Shown here: positions 34,129 through 43,086 of the stretch, piece by piece
Layout of the letters: every line of letters starts with the position of its first letter
Position numbering within the stretch: the stretch's first letter is position 1
From: Streptomyces halobius
GTDB taxonomy: Bacteria > Actinomycetota > Actinomycetes > Streptomycetales > Streptomycetaceae
DNA length: 64,000 nt
Direction: 5' to 3'
NCBI RefSeq assembly: GCF_023277745.1
Contig: NZ_CP086322.1
Span: 3,658,001 to 3,722,000 of the forward strand
Program-made: the position numbers and the translations under genes
Notes under the pieces: model-generated
What the model was told of the DNA's origin: nothing
The model's input: only the letters and a program-made list of their open reading frames with translations
The model's database searches: none

Positions 34129-36591
34129 TCACCCCTTCCGATACCCGATGTCCTCAAACCGGGGCACCGCGAACCCGAAGGCCCCCACATTGGCCAGCGA
34201 CTTCTTCGTGGCCACCAGCTCGGGCCGCTGGTAGAGCGGGATGGAGCCCGCGACGGCCCAGATCCGGGCGTCCGCCTGCGCCATGAGCTCGCGTGCGGCG
34301 TCCTCGTCCAGCTCGGCCGCGGCCTGCTCGAAGAGCTGGTCGATACGGTCGGAGCCGACCCGTGTGTAGTTCTGCTCGACGGTCAGTGAGCCGTCGGCGG
34401 CGGGCTGCGGCTTGGCGTAGATCGGGCGGCCGTCGGTGGCCGGGTAGGGAGTGCCGGGCCAGGAGTACAACGCCAGGTCGTAGTCGCCGGAGGCGATGTG
34501 GTCCCGGAAGTAGCTCTCGTCGCTGACCTTCTCGATCGACGTCGTGATGCCGATCTTGCCGAGCATGGTGGCGATCTTGCCGCCGACGGCCCGCAGCTGC
34601 TCGGAGCCGGGGCCGTCGGGCAGGACGAAGCGCAGGACCAGGGCCTTGCCGTTCTTCCTGGCGACCGGGGCCCGGTCCGCCGCGCCGGCCCGGTCGGCGG
34701 CGGGCTGCTCGGCAGCGGGGACGGGAGCGGCCTGGGCCTCGGCGGGCCCGGCTTCGCGCTCGTGGGCGGCGCGGTCCGGCGGGGAGCCCGCGTTGCCGCC
34801 GGCACCGGGCAGATGCGGGGCCTGGCCGGTCTCGATCATCTCGGCCGCGCCGAGCGCCTGGGCCGCGCGCTGTGTGTACTGCCGGGAGTTGGTGTACGCC
34901 GCGGACGCGGTGTCGCCGCCCGCCCTCTCCTTCTGGGCCGCGGCGGCGTCCTTGTAGAACGAGGCGCTCTGGCGCAGCAGCGCGGCCTGCTGGACCTCGG
35001 AGCCCACCGCGCCCACGAAGGACAGCGGGGCCTCGGCTGCGGCGGGCCGGCCGTCGACCTCATACCCGTACGTCCCGCCGACCTCATGCCGGTACGTCTC
35101 CCTGAGTGCGCCGCGCTCCTCCGGGTTACGGCCGTCGTCGGCCTCCGCTCCGGACGAGGCTCCGGCGGACGTCGACGGCGCCGCCGAACCCGGTTGAGCG
35201 GACACGGACGCGGAGGCGGCGGGCGACGATGCGGCGGAAGCGCCGGGCTCGGAAGCGGAAGCGGAAGCGCCGGATACGCCGGGAGCCGAGGCGTCCTCCG
35301 CCTCCCCCGCGCCTCCCCTCCGCTTGACCTGCTCAGGCGGCACGACCGCCGGCGGATGGTCGGACGGCCGCCAGCCGGCGTCGGCGAGCAGCGCCTTGGC
35401 CGCCTCGGTGTCCTGGCCGCCGAGGGCGTCGCTGTGGTCCGCGTAGCCCTGCTGCCCGGCCATCAGCAGATGGTTGCCGAGCGGCCGCGCGGGCAGACCG
35501 GCCGGCTTGAGGACGGTGTCGGCCAGCGCCTGCCGGTCGAGGGCGCGGGCCACCGCGCGACGCACCCGCTCGTCGGTGAGCGGCCCGGTGCTGCCGTTGA
35601 GGGCGAGCTGGGTGTAGGCGGGCTCCAGGGCCCTACGCACGGTGTAGGCGGGCAGCGCGTCGCTCCCAGCCTCCCCGCCCTTCGCCGTACCCGTCACCTT
35701 CGTGGCCGTACCCTGGTCGATCTTGGCGACGTCGACGGACCCGGCGGCCAGTGCCGCGCGCCGCTTCTCCAGGGGCACGGCCTTCAGCACCAGCGTGTCG
35801 AGCTTGGCGGGCGCGCCCCACCACTTCGGATTGCGTACGAGGGTGACGCTGCCGCTCGCCGAGTCCTGCTTCTGGACCGCGAACGGGCCGGCCCCGACCG
35901 GGAGTTCCTTACGGGTGCGTTCGTTGAAGGCGTCCGCGTCGCCCATCACGCTCTTCGGGTAGAGCGGTGTGAAGAGGGACCGCCAGTCGGCGAACGGCTT
36001 GGCGAAGGTGACCTTGACCTCGCGTGCGTCGGCGCCCTTCGTGACCTTGGCGATCCGGTCGTAGCCGGCGTTGCGGGCGGTCCAGTACGCGTTGTCCTTG
36101 CCGCGCAGCGCCTTCCACTGCGCGATGAAGTCCGCGGCCCCGATGGCCCGTCCGTCGCTCCATCGCGCCTTGGGGTTGATCTTGTAGGTGACGACCTGCC
36201 GGGGCTCACGGGCGCTGATGTCGGCCGCGTCGAGGTAGTCGGCGTTCCGCTGCGGCCTGCCGCGCACATCGGCGCTGAAGAGGCGGGGCAGCACCGCCCC
36301 GGTGATCCGTCCGGTGGTCGCGTTGGCGTCCGCCTGGAACGCGTTGAAGGTGGCCGGCATCGCGTCCACGGCCCAACGCAGCGTGCCGCCGGTCCGGACA
36401 CGGTCCCGGGCGGCCGGGGCGATGTCCTGGGACGCGGCGGACGCCCCCGACTCGTCGTCGCCACATCCGGTCAGTACGGGGAGCGGGAGCAGCACCCCCG
36501 CCGCGATGAGCGCGGCACCGCGGCGCCTACGGCATGCCGGGCGGGTCGGCACGCGGCCTGAGCGGCTGTGGGAGCTCGCGTGGTCGGTCAT
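34129..36591 (-). CDS. Solute-binding lipoprotein family 5 with large internal insertion
   Basis: 820 residues, well above the usual 500-600. Lipobox VLTGC gives Cys43. The N-terminal binding-domain half (about 65-405) is normal: GGTLRWAVDAMPATFNAF, ARWSDGRAIGAADFIAQWKAL, GAGPFAVQ. Residues about 409-646 are an Ala/Ser/Glu-rich low-complexity insert with a short conserved-looking piece (SEVQQAALLRQSASFYKDAA). The fold resumes at about 650 (ALVLRFVLPDGPGSEQL) and ends with IPLYQRPELVATKKSLANVG. GGAGG precedes the ATG. No permease or ATPase genes adjoin it, so it is an orphan binding protein that may serve another importer or act in signalling. Confidence 0.85.
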   Translation of the reverse strand: MTDHASSHSRSGRVPTRPACRRRRGAALIAAGVLLPLPVLTGCGDDESGASAASQDIAPAARDRVRTGGTLRWAVDAMPATFNAFQADANATTGRITGAVLPRLFSADVRGRPQRNADYLDAADISAREPRQVVTYKINPKARWSDGRAIGAADFIAQWKALRGKDNAYWTARNAGYDRIAKVTKGADAREVKVTFAKPFADWRSLFTPLYPKSVMGDADAFNERTRKELPVGAGPFAVQKQDSASGSVTLVRNPKWWGAPAKLDTLVLKAVPLEKRRAALAAGSVDVAKIDQGTATKVTGTAKGGEAGSDALPAYTVRRALEPAYTQLALNGSTGPLTDERVRRAVARALDRQALADTVLKPAGLPARPLGNHLLMAGQQGYADHSDALGGQDTEAAKALLADAGWRPSDHPPAVVPPEQVKRRGGAGEAEDASAPGVSGASASASEPGASAASSPAASASVSAQPGSAAPSTSAGASSGAEADDGRNPEERGALRETYRHEVGGTYGYEVDGRPAAAEAPLSFVGAVGSEVQQAALLRQSASFYKDAAAAQKERAGGDTASAAYTNSRQYTQRAAQALGAAEMIETGQAPHLPGAGGNAGSPPDRAAHEREAGPAEAQAAPVPAAEQPAADRAGAADRAPVARKNGKALVLRFVLPDGPGSEQLRAVGGKIATMLGKIGITTSIEKVSDESYFRDHIASGDYDLALYSWPGTPYPATDGRPIYAKPQPAADGSLTVEQNYTRVGSDRIDQLFEQAAAELDEDAARELMAQADARIWAVAGSIPLYQRPELVATKKSLANVGAFGFAVPRFEDIGYRKG

Positions 36592-36983
36592 GACGGTTAC
36601 CTCCGGGCTCGCCCGCGCCGCGCCGAGCCGCCGCCTGGGACCGTCCGGCGCACCACGTTCGGCCGACTTTCCGGCTCATCACATCTATGGCCCCCCTACT
36701 CAAATCGACTGATCTCGCGGCGGCCGCCCGACACGTCGGGCGACGGCGGCAAGGCCACCCGCTCGGCCCAATGCCTGGTCGTCCGACTGCGGCCTGAGGG
36801 GCCGTCATACCGCGTCGACCGCCGGCCCGCACCGGCGTTCGCCACCCGCCGCGGCGCATGTTTGCCGAAACGCACCGGTTCGAGTCGTAATCGCGCCAGA
36901 CCCCTTCCCAACCTCTACTGTGACGCGCGACACTCTCGGGCGCATGAGATCGCCCACCACACCTTCGGAGGTGAGCGCACGTT
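36592..36983. other. Divergent promoter region
   Basis: About 390 bases between the orphan binding protein (-) and the 99-residue gene (+). The middle has a short AT-richer patch near 36690-36715 and a GCCCGAC/GTCGGGC inverted repeat near 36726-36741. Promoters for both genes must lie here, but I could not place boxes reliably. No gene seen. Confidence 0.35.
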
Positions 36984-37283
36984 ATGACCCTGCAGCACGA
37001 ATTGACGGCAATGGAACGCAGCCTCGACGATCTCGTCCGGTCGGTGGGGCAGCTGGAGAAGCTGGTCGGCTCCGGGCTGGAGATCCGCCGGGTGCGCAGC
37101 GACGCGGACCACCTGCGCGAAAGCCTCGGCCTGTTGAAGGACAGCGTCCCCGCCGCAGCCCGCGCCCGTGGAGGCTTCAAGGGAGAGGTGATGGTGCCGG
37201 TCCCGGACACCCCGTACGACGCCACGCTGTGGACCGATGCCGAGGACGAGGGCATCGGCGCCAAGGGCCGGCGGGCACCTTAG
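36984..37283 (+). CDS. Conserved hypothetical protein, 99 residues, coiled-coil head
   Basis: Helical N-terminal half (MTLQHELTAMERSLDDLVRS, then VGQLEKLVG) with heptad-like leucines, suggesting a coiled coil; the C-terminal half (PVPDTPYDATLWTDAEDEG) is polar and probably extended. GGAGGT lies 12 bases before the ATG, a long spacing. I do not recognise a named family with function; similar small proteins occur upstream of the succinate dehydrogenase genes in Streptomyces as far as I recall. A hairpin 18 bases after the stop suggests a separate transcript. Confidence 0.65.
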   Translation: MTLQHELTAMERSLDDLVRSVGQLEKLVGSGLEIRRVRSDADHLRESLGLLKDSVPAAARARGGFKGEVMVPVPDTPYDATLWTDAEDEGIGAKGRRAP

Positions 37284-37300
37284 GAAGGCCCTGGGGGAGA

Positions 37301-37327
37301 TTCCCTAAGGGGAGTCCCCTAAGGGAA
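37301..37327 (+). terminator. Hairpin with CCCTAAGGG repeats after the 99-residue gene
   Basis: TTCCCTAAGGGG pairs with TCCCCTAAGGGAA with one mismatch; further CCCTAGGGGG and CCCTGGGGG copies flank it (37289-37341). Likely terminator, and a member of the CCCTNAGGG-type motifs recurrent in this window. Confidence 0.5.
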
Positions 37328-37403
37328 GTTCCCTAGGGGGTGCCCTCGCCCCACTTCAGATCCCTACCCCGTTCCCGCCCTGACGGTGCATCCATCGAGC
37401 GCT

Positions 37404-37547
37404 CTTCGCGGGACGTCCTCACCAAGCGTCCTTCACGAAGTCACGGAGCGCCCCTCGCGAAGCTCCACGAAGCGCCCGCACGAAGCATCCGTCACGGACC
37501 GATCGTCACGGAGTTCCCGCACGGAACCCCCTTCACGGAGACCGACG
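37404..37547 (+). repeat. Imperfect repeats in the leader of the succinate dehydrogenase operon
   Basis: Repeated CACGGAG, CACGAAGC and CGCGAAGC units follow one another at 8-20 base steps up to the start of the membrane-subunit gene; the last CACGGAG supplies its ribosome-binding GGAG. The tract is open in one frame from 37386, but its translation is compositionally biased and not family-like. Confidence 0.55.
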
Positions 37548-38375
37548 TTGGCCACTGGCATCGAACCCTCACCGCAAGCGGGTGCGACCGGCGTGCAGGA
37601 CGCCTCGCGCGCCGCCATCCCCGCCCGGCATCTGCGGACCGACCGCTGGTGGTTGGCTCCGGCCGTCACCGCCGCCGGTCTGCTCGCGTTCGTCGTCTAC
37701 TCGACCTGGCGGGCATTCGCGAACGCCGACTACTACCACGCGCCCTATGTCTCGCCGTTCTACTCGCCGTGCCTCGCGGAGAACTGCGAGACCATGCGCG
37801 GCGGCCCCAACTGGGATCTCTTCGGCAGCTGGTGGGGCCTCTCCCCCGCCCTGCTCATCCTGATCTTCCCGCTGGGCTTCCGGCTGACCTGCTACTACTA
37901 CCGCAAGGCCTATTACCGTGGCTTCTGGGCCTCGCCGCCGGCCTGCGCCGTCGCCGAACCGCACAAGAAGTACACCGGCGAGAACCGCTTCCCTCTGATC
38001 CTGCAGAACATTCACCGCTACTTCTTCTACTTCGCGGTGCTGGTCGCCGGCGTCCTGACCTACGACACCGCGCTCGCCTTCCGCGACGCGCAATACAACT
38101 GGGGCCACATGGGCCTCGGCGCTGTCGTCTTCCTGGTCAACATCGTGCTGATCTGGGCGTACACCCTCTCCTGCCACTCCTGCCGGCACATCGTCGGCGG
38201 CCGGCTGCGGCACTTCTCCAAGCATCCGGTGCGCTACCGGATGTGGAGCTGGGTCGGAAAGCTCAACGAGCGGCACATGCTGCTCGCCTGGACCTCGCTG
38301 GTCAGTGTGGCGCTCGCCGACTTCTATGTGTTCCTGCTGGCGACCGGGGCTTTTGAGGACCCCAGTTTCTTCTAG
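37548..38375 (+). CDS. Succinate dehydrogenase/fumarate reductase membrane subunit
   Basis: 275 residues from TTG 37548 with GGAG 8 bases ahead. Five membrane helices are visible, for example about 36-54, 82-100, 137-155, 168-186 and 228-246. Histidines suited to haem ligation occur in NIHRYFFYFA, the HSCRHIVGG region and NERHMLLAW. The gene is 149 bases ahead of the flavoprotein gene. It anchors the catalytic subunits and passes electrons to menaquinone (role from family and operon). Length matches the single large cytochrome b subunit rather than separate SdhC and SdhD. Confidence 0.82.
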   Translation: MATGIEPSPQAGATGVQDASRAAIPARHLRTDRWWLAPAVTAAGLLAFVVYSTWRAFANADYYHAPYVSPFYSPCLAENCETMRGGPNWDLFGSWWGLSPALLILIFPLGFRLTCYYYRKAYYRGFWASPPACAVAEPHKKYTGENRFPLILQNIHRYFFYFAVLVAGVLTYDTALAFRDAQYNWGHMGLGAVVFLVNIVLIWAYTLSCHSCRHIVGGRLRHFSKHPVRYRMWSWVGKLNERHMLLAWTSLVSVALADFYVFLLATGAFEDPSFF

Positions 38376-38524
38376 GAACCACAGCCCCACAGTCCCCGGA
38401 GAGACGGCGCTCCCAGACAGAGCAAGCTTCCAGAGACGGCAGCTCGCAGTTCCAGAGACAGCGGCCTCCAGGGGCGACAACAGCTCCAGCACAGTTATCC
38501 ATCTACGGAAAGGCGTGCCTTCTG
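38376..38524 (+). repeat. Short CCAGAGAC repeats upstream of sdhA
   Basis: The gap between the membrane-subunit and flavoprotein genes contains degenerate CAGAGAC/CAGACAG and GCTCC units (for example at 38420-38480). No gene is seen. Its composition differs from ordinary Streptomyces spacer and resembles the other short-period tracts in this window. Confidence 0.4.
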
Positions 38525-40468
38525 ATGGCGCATGTGGACCGGCAGGCATGGGACGTGGTCGTGGTCGGGGCGGGCGGCGCCGGGCTGCGCGCCGCCATCG
38601 AAGCCCGCGAGGCGGGGATGCGGACGGCCGTGATCTGCAAGTCCCTGTTCGGCAAGGCCCATACGGTGATGGCCGAGGGCGGTATCGCGGCCAGCATGGG
38701 CAATGTCAACGAGCGCGACAACTGGCAGGTGCACTTCCGGGACACCATGCGCGGCGGGAAGTTCCTGAACCAGTGGCGGATGGCCGAGTTGCACGCCCGT
38801 GAAGCCCCCGACCGCGTCTGGGAGCTGGAGACCTGGGGCGCGCTCTTCGACCGCACCCCGGACGGCCGGATCTCGCAGCGGAACTTCGGCGGCCACGAAT
38901 ACCCGCGTCTCGCACACGTCGGCGACCGTACCGGCCTGGAGCTGATCCGCACTCTCCAGCAGAAGATCGTCTCCCTCCAGCAGGAGGACGAGAGGGAATT
39001 CGGCGCGTACGACGCCCGGTTGAAGGTGTTCCAGGAGTGCACGGTCACCCGCGTCCTCAAGACGGACGGCCGGGTCTCCGGCGCCTTCTGCTACGAGCGC
39101 GAATCCGGCCGCTTCTTCGTGCTGGAGACCCCGGCGGTGGTGCTGGCCACCGGAGGCATCGGCAAGTCCTTCAAGGTGACATCGAACTCCTGGGAGTACA
39201 CGGGCGACGGTCACGCGCTGGCGCTGCTGGCCGGCGCGCAGCTGATCAACATGGAGTTCGTGCAGTTCCACCCCACCGGCATGGTCTGGCCGCCGTCGGT
39301 GAAGGGCATCCTCGTCACCGAGTCCGTACGGGGCGACGGCGGGGTGCTGCGCAACAGCGACGGCAGGCGCTTCATGTTCGACTACATCCCGGACGTCTTC
39401 AAGGACAAGTACGCGCAGTCCGAAGAGGAGGGCGACCGCTGGTACGACGACCCGGAACACAACCGCCGTCCGCCCGAGCTGCTCCCCCGTGACGAGGTCG
39501 CCCGCGCCATCAACGCCGAGGTGAAGGCGGGCCGCGGCTCCCCGCACGGCGGCGTCTTCCTGGATGTCTCGACCCGGCTCCCCGCCGAGGTCATCAAACG
39601 CAAACTGCCCTCCATGCACCACCAGTTCAAGGAGCTGGCGGACGTGGACATCACCGCCGAGCCCATGGAGGTCGGCCCGACCTGTCACTACGTGATGGGC
39701 GGGGTGGATGTGGACCCGGACACCGCGGCGGCGACCGGCGTCCCCGGGCTGTTCGCGGCCGGTGAGGTCGCCGGCGGCATGCACGGCTCCAACCGCCTGG
39801 GCGGCAACTCCCTCTCCGACCTGCTGGTCTTCGGCCGCCGGGCGGGACTGTACGCGGCCGAGTACGCGGCGTCGGTCACCGACCGGCCGACCGCCGACCC
39901 GCTGCAGATCGACGCCGCCGAGGCGGAGGCGCTGCGCCCCTTCAGCGCCGAAGGAGGGGACCAGGAGACGACCCACGACGCCGGTCCGGCGGAGAACCCG
40001 TACACCCTGCACCAGGAACTCCAGCAGTCGATGAACGACCTGGTCGGCATCATCCGCAGGGAGGGAGAGATGCGGGAGGCCCTGGAGCGGCTGGCCGGGC
40101 TGCGGGCGCGGGCGCGGCGAGCCGGCGTCGAGGGGCACCGGCAGTACAACCCGGGCTGGCATCTCTCCCTGGACCTGCGCAACATGCTGCTGGTCAGCGA
40201 GTGTGTGGCGCGCGCCGCGCTGGAGCGCGAGGAGAGCCGGGGCGGGCACACCCGCGATGATCAACCGGCGATGGACCGGCACTGGCGCAAGATCAATCTG
40301 ATCTGCGAGCTCGCCGATCCCCAGGGCGAACGGACGGCCGCGGACCCGTCGCTGGGCCAGATCCGGCTCTCCCGGCGCGAGACCCCGCCGATCCGCCCCG
40401 ATCTGCTGGGGCTTTTCGAGAAGGACGAGCTGGTGAAGTATCTGACGGACGAGGAGCTGAGCCGGTGA
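38525..40468 (+). CDS. sdhA: Succinate dehydrogenase/fumarate reductase flavoprotein subunit
   Basis: 647 residues. FAD-binding motif VVVGAGGAGLRAAIEA at the start; covalent-FAD His in KAHTVMAEGGIAASMG. Active-site landmarks: FGGHEYPR, HPTGMVWP, HGSNRLGGNSLSDLLVFGR and the C-terminal SRGGHTRDD. The C-terminal end overlaps the iron-sulfur gene by 4 bases (GTGA). Long sdhA proteins of this type belong to the fumarate-reductase-like form found beside a single cytochrome subunit. Acts in the membrane-bound complex oxidising succinate. Confidence 0.94.
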   Translation: MAHVDRQAWDVVVVGAGGAGLRAAIEAREAGMRTAVICKSLFGKAHTVMAEGGIAASMGNVNERDNWQVHFRDTMRGGKFLNQWRMAELHAREAPDRVWELETWGALFDRTPDGRISQRNFGGHEYPRLAHVGDRTGLELIRTLQQKIVSLQQEDEREFGAYDARLKVFQECTVTRVLKTDGRVSGAFCYERESGRFFVLETPAVVLATGGIGKSFKVTSNSWEYTGDGHALALLAGAQLINMEFVQFHPTGMVWPPSVKGILVTESVRGDGGVLRNSDGRRFMFDYIPDVFKDKYAQSEEEGDRWYDDPEHNRRPPELLPRDEVARAINAEVKAGRGSPHGGVFLDVSTRLPAEVIKRKLPSMHHQFKELADVDITAEPMEVGPTCHYVMGGVDVDPDTAAATGVPGLFAAGEVAGGMHGSNRLGGNSLSDLLVFGRRAGLYAAEYAASVTDRPTADPLQIDAAEAEALRPFSAEGGDQETTHDAGPAENPYTLHQELQQSMNDLVGIIRREGEMREALERLAGLRARARRAGVEGHRQYNPGWHLSLDLRNMLLVSECVARAALEREESRGGHTRDDQPAMDRHWRKINLICELADPQGERTAADPSLGQIRLSRRETPPIRPDLLGLFEKDELVKYLTDEELSR

Positions 40469-41295
40469 GCGGGCAGCAGACGGAGCAGACGAAGCAGGCA
40501 CGGCCGGCCGGGCAGCCGGGGTCCTCCGGCGGGTACCCGGCGCACTTCAGGGTGTGGCGTGGTGACGCGGACGGCGGCGGTCTGGAGGACTTCACGGTCG
40601 AGGTGAACGAGGGCGAGGTGGTCCTCGACATCATCCACCGGCTGCAGGCGACCCAGGCGCCCGATCTCGCGGTCCGCTGGAACTGCAAGGCGGGCAAGTG
40701 CGGTTCGTGCAGTGCGGAGATCAACGGGCAGCCGCGGCTGCTGTGTATGACGCGGATGTCGGTGTTCGACCGTACGGAGACGATCACGGTCACGCCGATG
40801 CGGGCCTTCCCCGTCGTCCGCGATCTGGTCACCGACGTGTCGTTCAACTACACCAAGGCGCGTGAGGTCCCGTCGTTCGTCCCGCCCGCGGAGCTGGCGC
40901 CCGGCGAGTACCGCATGCAGCAGGAGGATGTGAACCGCTCGCAGGAGTTCCGTAAGTGCATCGAGTGCTTCCTGTGCCAGGACACGTGCCATGTGGTGCG
41001 TGACCACGAGGAGAACAAGGCCGCGTTCGCCGGGCCGCGCTTCCTGATCCGGATCGCCGAACTCGATATGCACCCGCTGGACGCGGCACCGCAGTCCGGT
41101 CTGGACCGCCAGACCACCGCGCAGGACGAGCACGGTCTGGGCTACTGCAACATCACCAAGTGCTGTACGGAGGTCTGCCCCGAGAACATCAAGATCACCG
41201 ACAATGCGCTGATCCCGCTCAAGGAGCGGGTGGCGGACCGTAAGTACGACCCGCTGGTGTGGCTCGGGAACAAGATCCGGCGACGGACCGAATGA
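40465..41295 (+). CDS. sdhB: Succinate dehydrogenase/fumarate reductase iron-sulfur subunit
   Basis: 276 residues from GTG 40465. The plant-type 2Fe-2S motif is CKAGKCGSCSAEINGQPRLLC (about 73-93; key cysteines visible), and the two further cluster motifs are CIECFLCQDTCHV and CNITKCCTEVCPENI. The first 20 residues are a Gln/Gly/Pro-rich head, so a slightly later start is possible. It transfers electrons from the flavoprotein to the membrane subunit. Confidence 0.93.
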   Translation: MSGQQTEQTKQARPAGQPGSSGGYPAHFRVWRGDADGGGLEDFTVEVNEGEVVLDIIHRLQATQAPDLAVRWNCKAGKCGSCSAEINGQPRLLCMTRMSVFDRTETITVTPMRAFPVVRDLVTDVSFNYTKAREVPSFVPPAELAPGEYRMQQEDVNRSQEFRKCIECFLCQDTCHVVRDHEENKAAFAGPRFLIRIAELDMHPLDAAPQSGLDRQTTAQDEHGLGYCNITKCCTEVCPENIKITDNALIPLKERVADRKYDPLVWLGNKIRRRTE

Positions 41296-41425
41296 GGCCG
41301 GGTAGCACCCGGGTTCGCATGGAAACAGGTCCTGTCCAGCGATATATCACGTTCTCCACGACGTTCCCTCAGTTGGCCGGGAACAACCTCACGGCATCTC
41401 CCCGCGGGCGCGGTATACAAACGGA

Positions 41426-42835
41426 ATGAACTTTCCGGGAATCAGCCGGCGCCGGGTGCTCGCGGGGTTCGGCAGCGTCCCCCTGGCGGCGGGTGCCCCC
41501 ATCGCGCTCCAGGAGCCGTACGAGAGACCGGGCAGACCATCGGGCGAGCGGCGCACCACCGTGCTCCGGGGTGCGGAGCTCGTGCTCACCATGGACCCGA
41601 AGGTCGGCGCGGGGGAGCTGGGCACGCTGGAGGGCGGCGTCGATGTCCTGATGCGGGACGGCGCCATCGCCGCCGTGGGACGCGGGCTGACGGTGCCGCC
41701 CGGCGCCCGTGTGGTGGACGTCGCCGGCAAGCTCGTCCTCCCGGGGTTCGTCGATCTGCACAACCACCTGTGGCAGTGCAGCATCCGCGGCGGCTGCGCG
41801 ACGCAGGACGTCTACGGCTGGCTGACCGGCTGCAACCGCCCCACCCTGCCCGAGATCGACCCCCAGGACATGTACCGCTTCGTCCATCTCGCCGCGCTCG
41901 ACGTCCTCCAGACAGGCGTCACCACCGTCGTCGACTGGGTGCACCCGATCCCGTACGACACCACCGAGCGCTACGTCCGCGCGCTGGACGACGCGGGGCT
42001 GCGGTTCGTCTACGCGATGGCGCAGAACGCCGCCGACCGCGACCTCGTCCTCCGGGCCGAGAAGGAGCTCCTGGATCCGCTGCCGATGGCCTCGCTCCAG
42101 GTGGCGGTGCATGCCGAGATGTCCACCGTCGACGAACTGCGGCTGCTCCACGAGACCGCCCGCGAGCTCGGCGTGATGCTCAACTCACACGTCCTGGAAA
42201 GCCGCGACGACTGCGAGCAGGAGCAGATCCGCGCGCTGCGCACCGTCGGCGCGTTCGGTCCGGAGCTGCTGATGGACCATGCGGTGCACCTCACCGACGA
42301 CGAGATCGCGCTGACCGGGGAGCACGGCGTACGGGTGGCGCACTGTCCGCTCAGCAATATGCGGCTGGCCTCCGGCATCGCACCGCTGCCCGCGCTGCAC
42401 CGGCACGGGGTACGGACCGGGCTGGGCCATGACGGCGGCACGAACGACACGTCGGACATGTTCGCCCTGATGAAGGCGGCCGTCGGGCTGCAACGGGCAC
42501 GGCACGAGGACGCCACGGTGTATCCGACCATCCCGGCCGTCCTGCGGATGGCGACGCTGACCGCTGCGGAGTGCCTCGGCATGGCGGACCGGATCGGCTC
42601 GCTGACACCGGGCAAGCGCGCCGATGTCATCGTGCTCGATCCCGGCACCCTCAACTTCGCGCCACGCTTCGACTGGACCAGTCAGATCGTGCTCAACGGC
42701 CAGCCGGCCAACGTGAGTTACGTCTTCGTCGACGGGCGGCTTCGGAAGGCGCGCGGGGAGCTGGTGCATGTGGACACCGCGCGGGTGGTGCGCGAGGCGG
42801 AGCGGGCGGCGGCGCATCTGCGCGCTGCCGCCTGA
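41426..42835 (+). CDS. Amidohydrolase (deaminase type) with Tat-like signal
   Basis: 469 residues. The head ISRRRVLAGFGSVPLAAGAP carries a twin-arginine motif, so export by Tat is likely. Metal-dependent hydrolase features: DLHNHLW, the later His in VAVHAEM and NSHVLE, and Asp in GLGHDGGTND. The end has the small beta domain with GLADRIGSLTPGKRADVIVL-like sequence (here GMADRIGSLTPGKRADV). Closest families are SAH/methylthioadenosine or guanine-type deaminases and TrzA-like hydrolases; the substrate is unknown. Single gene, converging on the SpoIIE-like gene. Confidence 0.87.
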   Translation: MNFPGISRRRVLAGFGSVPLAAGAPIALQEPYERPGRPSGERRTTVLRGAELVLTMDPKVGAGELGTLEGGVDVLMRDGAIAAVGRGLTVPPGARVVDVAGKLVLPGFVDLHNHLWQCSIRGGCATQDVYGWLTGCNRPTLPEIDPQDMYRFVHLAALDVLQTGVTTVVDWVHPIPYDTTERYVRALDDAGLRFVYAMAQNAADRDLVLRAEKELLDPLPMASLQVAVHAEMSTVDELRLLHETARELGVMLNSHVLESRDDCEQEQIRALRTVGAFGPELLMDHAVHLTDDEIALTGEHGVRVAHCPLSNMRLASGIAPLPALHRHGVRTGLGHDGGTNDTSDMFALMKAAVGLQRARHEDATVYPTIPAVLRMATLTAAECLGMADRIGSLTPGKRADVIVLDPGTLNFAPRFDWTSQIVLNGQPANVSYVFVDGRLRKARGELVHVDTARVVREAERAAAHLRAAA

Positions 42836-43086
42836 CCGGGACCCTTGGGAGCGCGGACCGGACCCTCAGGGGATTCCCGGCCGAACCCTTAGGGGTTGGT
42901 CGAACAGATCCCCTAAGGGGCGCATGGGCCCCTTGCAGGCCACAAACGTGGCGGGGACGGGGTGTATTCCCGCGGTGGGGCCTGCGGTGGGCATTACGTC
43001 GCGGTGGGGCGTGGGCCAGGATCCCTCAGCAGGGCGTCGGCCCAGTTCCCGCAGCGGGGCGCGGGCATCCGCAGACGAGCGCCGCC
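42836..43086. other. Convergent gap with repeats
   Basis: About 250 bases between convergent stops. It begins with ACCCTTGGG, ACCCTCAGGGG, ACCCTTAGGGG and CCCCTAAGGGG units, continues with the dispersed repeat copy B, and ends with GCGGTGGGGC-type repeats. No gene is seen. Confidence 0.5.
42910..42972 (+). repeat. Dispersed repeat, copy B (63 bp)
   Basis: Matches the minus strand at 23435-23496: three mismatches in the first 23 bases, identity over GGGCCCCTTGCAGGCCACAA, then a weaker part ending TATTCCCG with one gap. As with copy A, it lies between convergent genes, so it may double as a terminator. Confidence 0.65.

Noticed and set aside
36920..37336. Alternative frame beginning GTGAGCGCACG over the 99-residue gene
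   Set aside because: The GGAGGT could serve it, but the product is Arg/Pro/Gly-rich and not family-like; the coiled-coil frame has better codon use.
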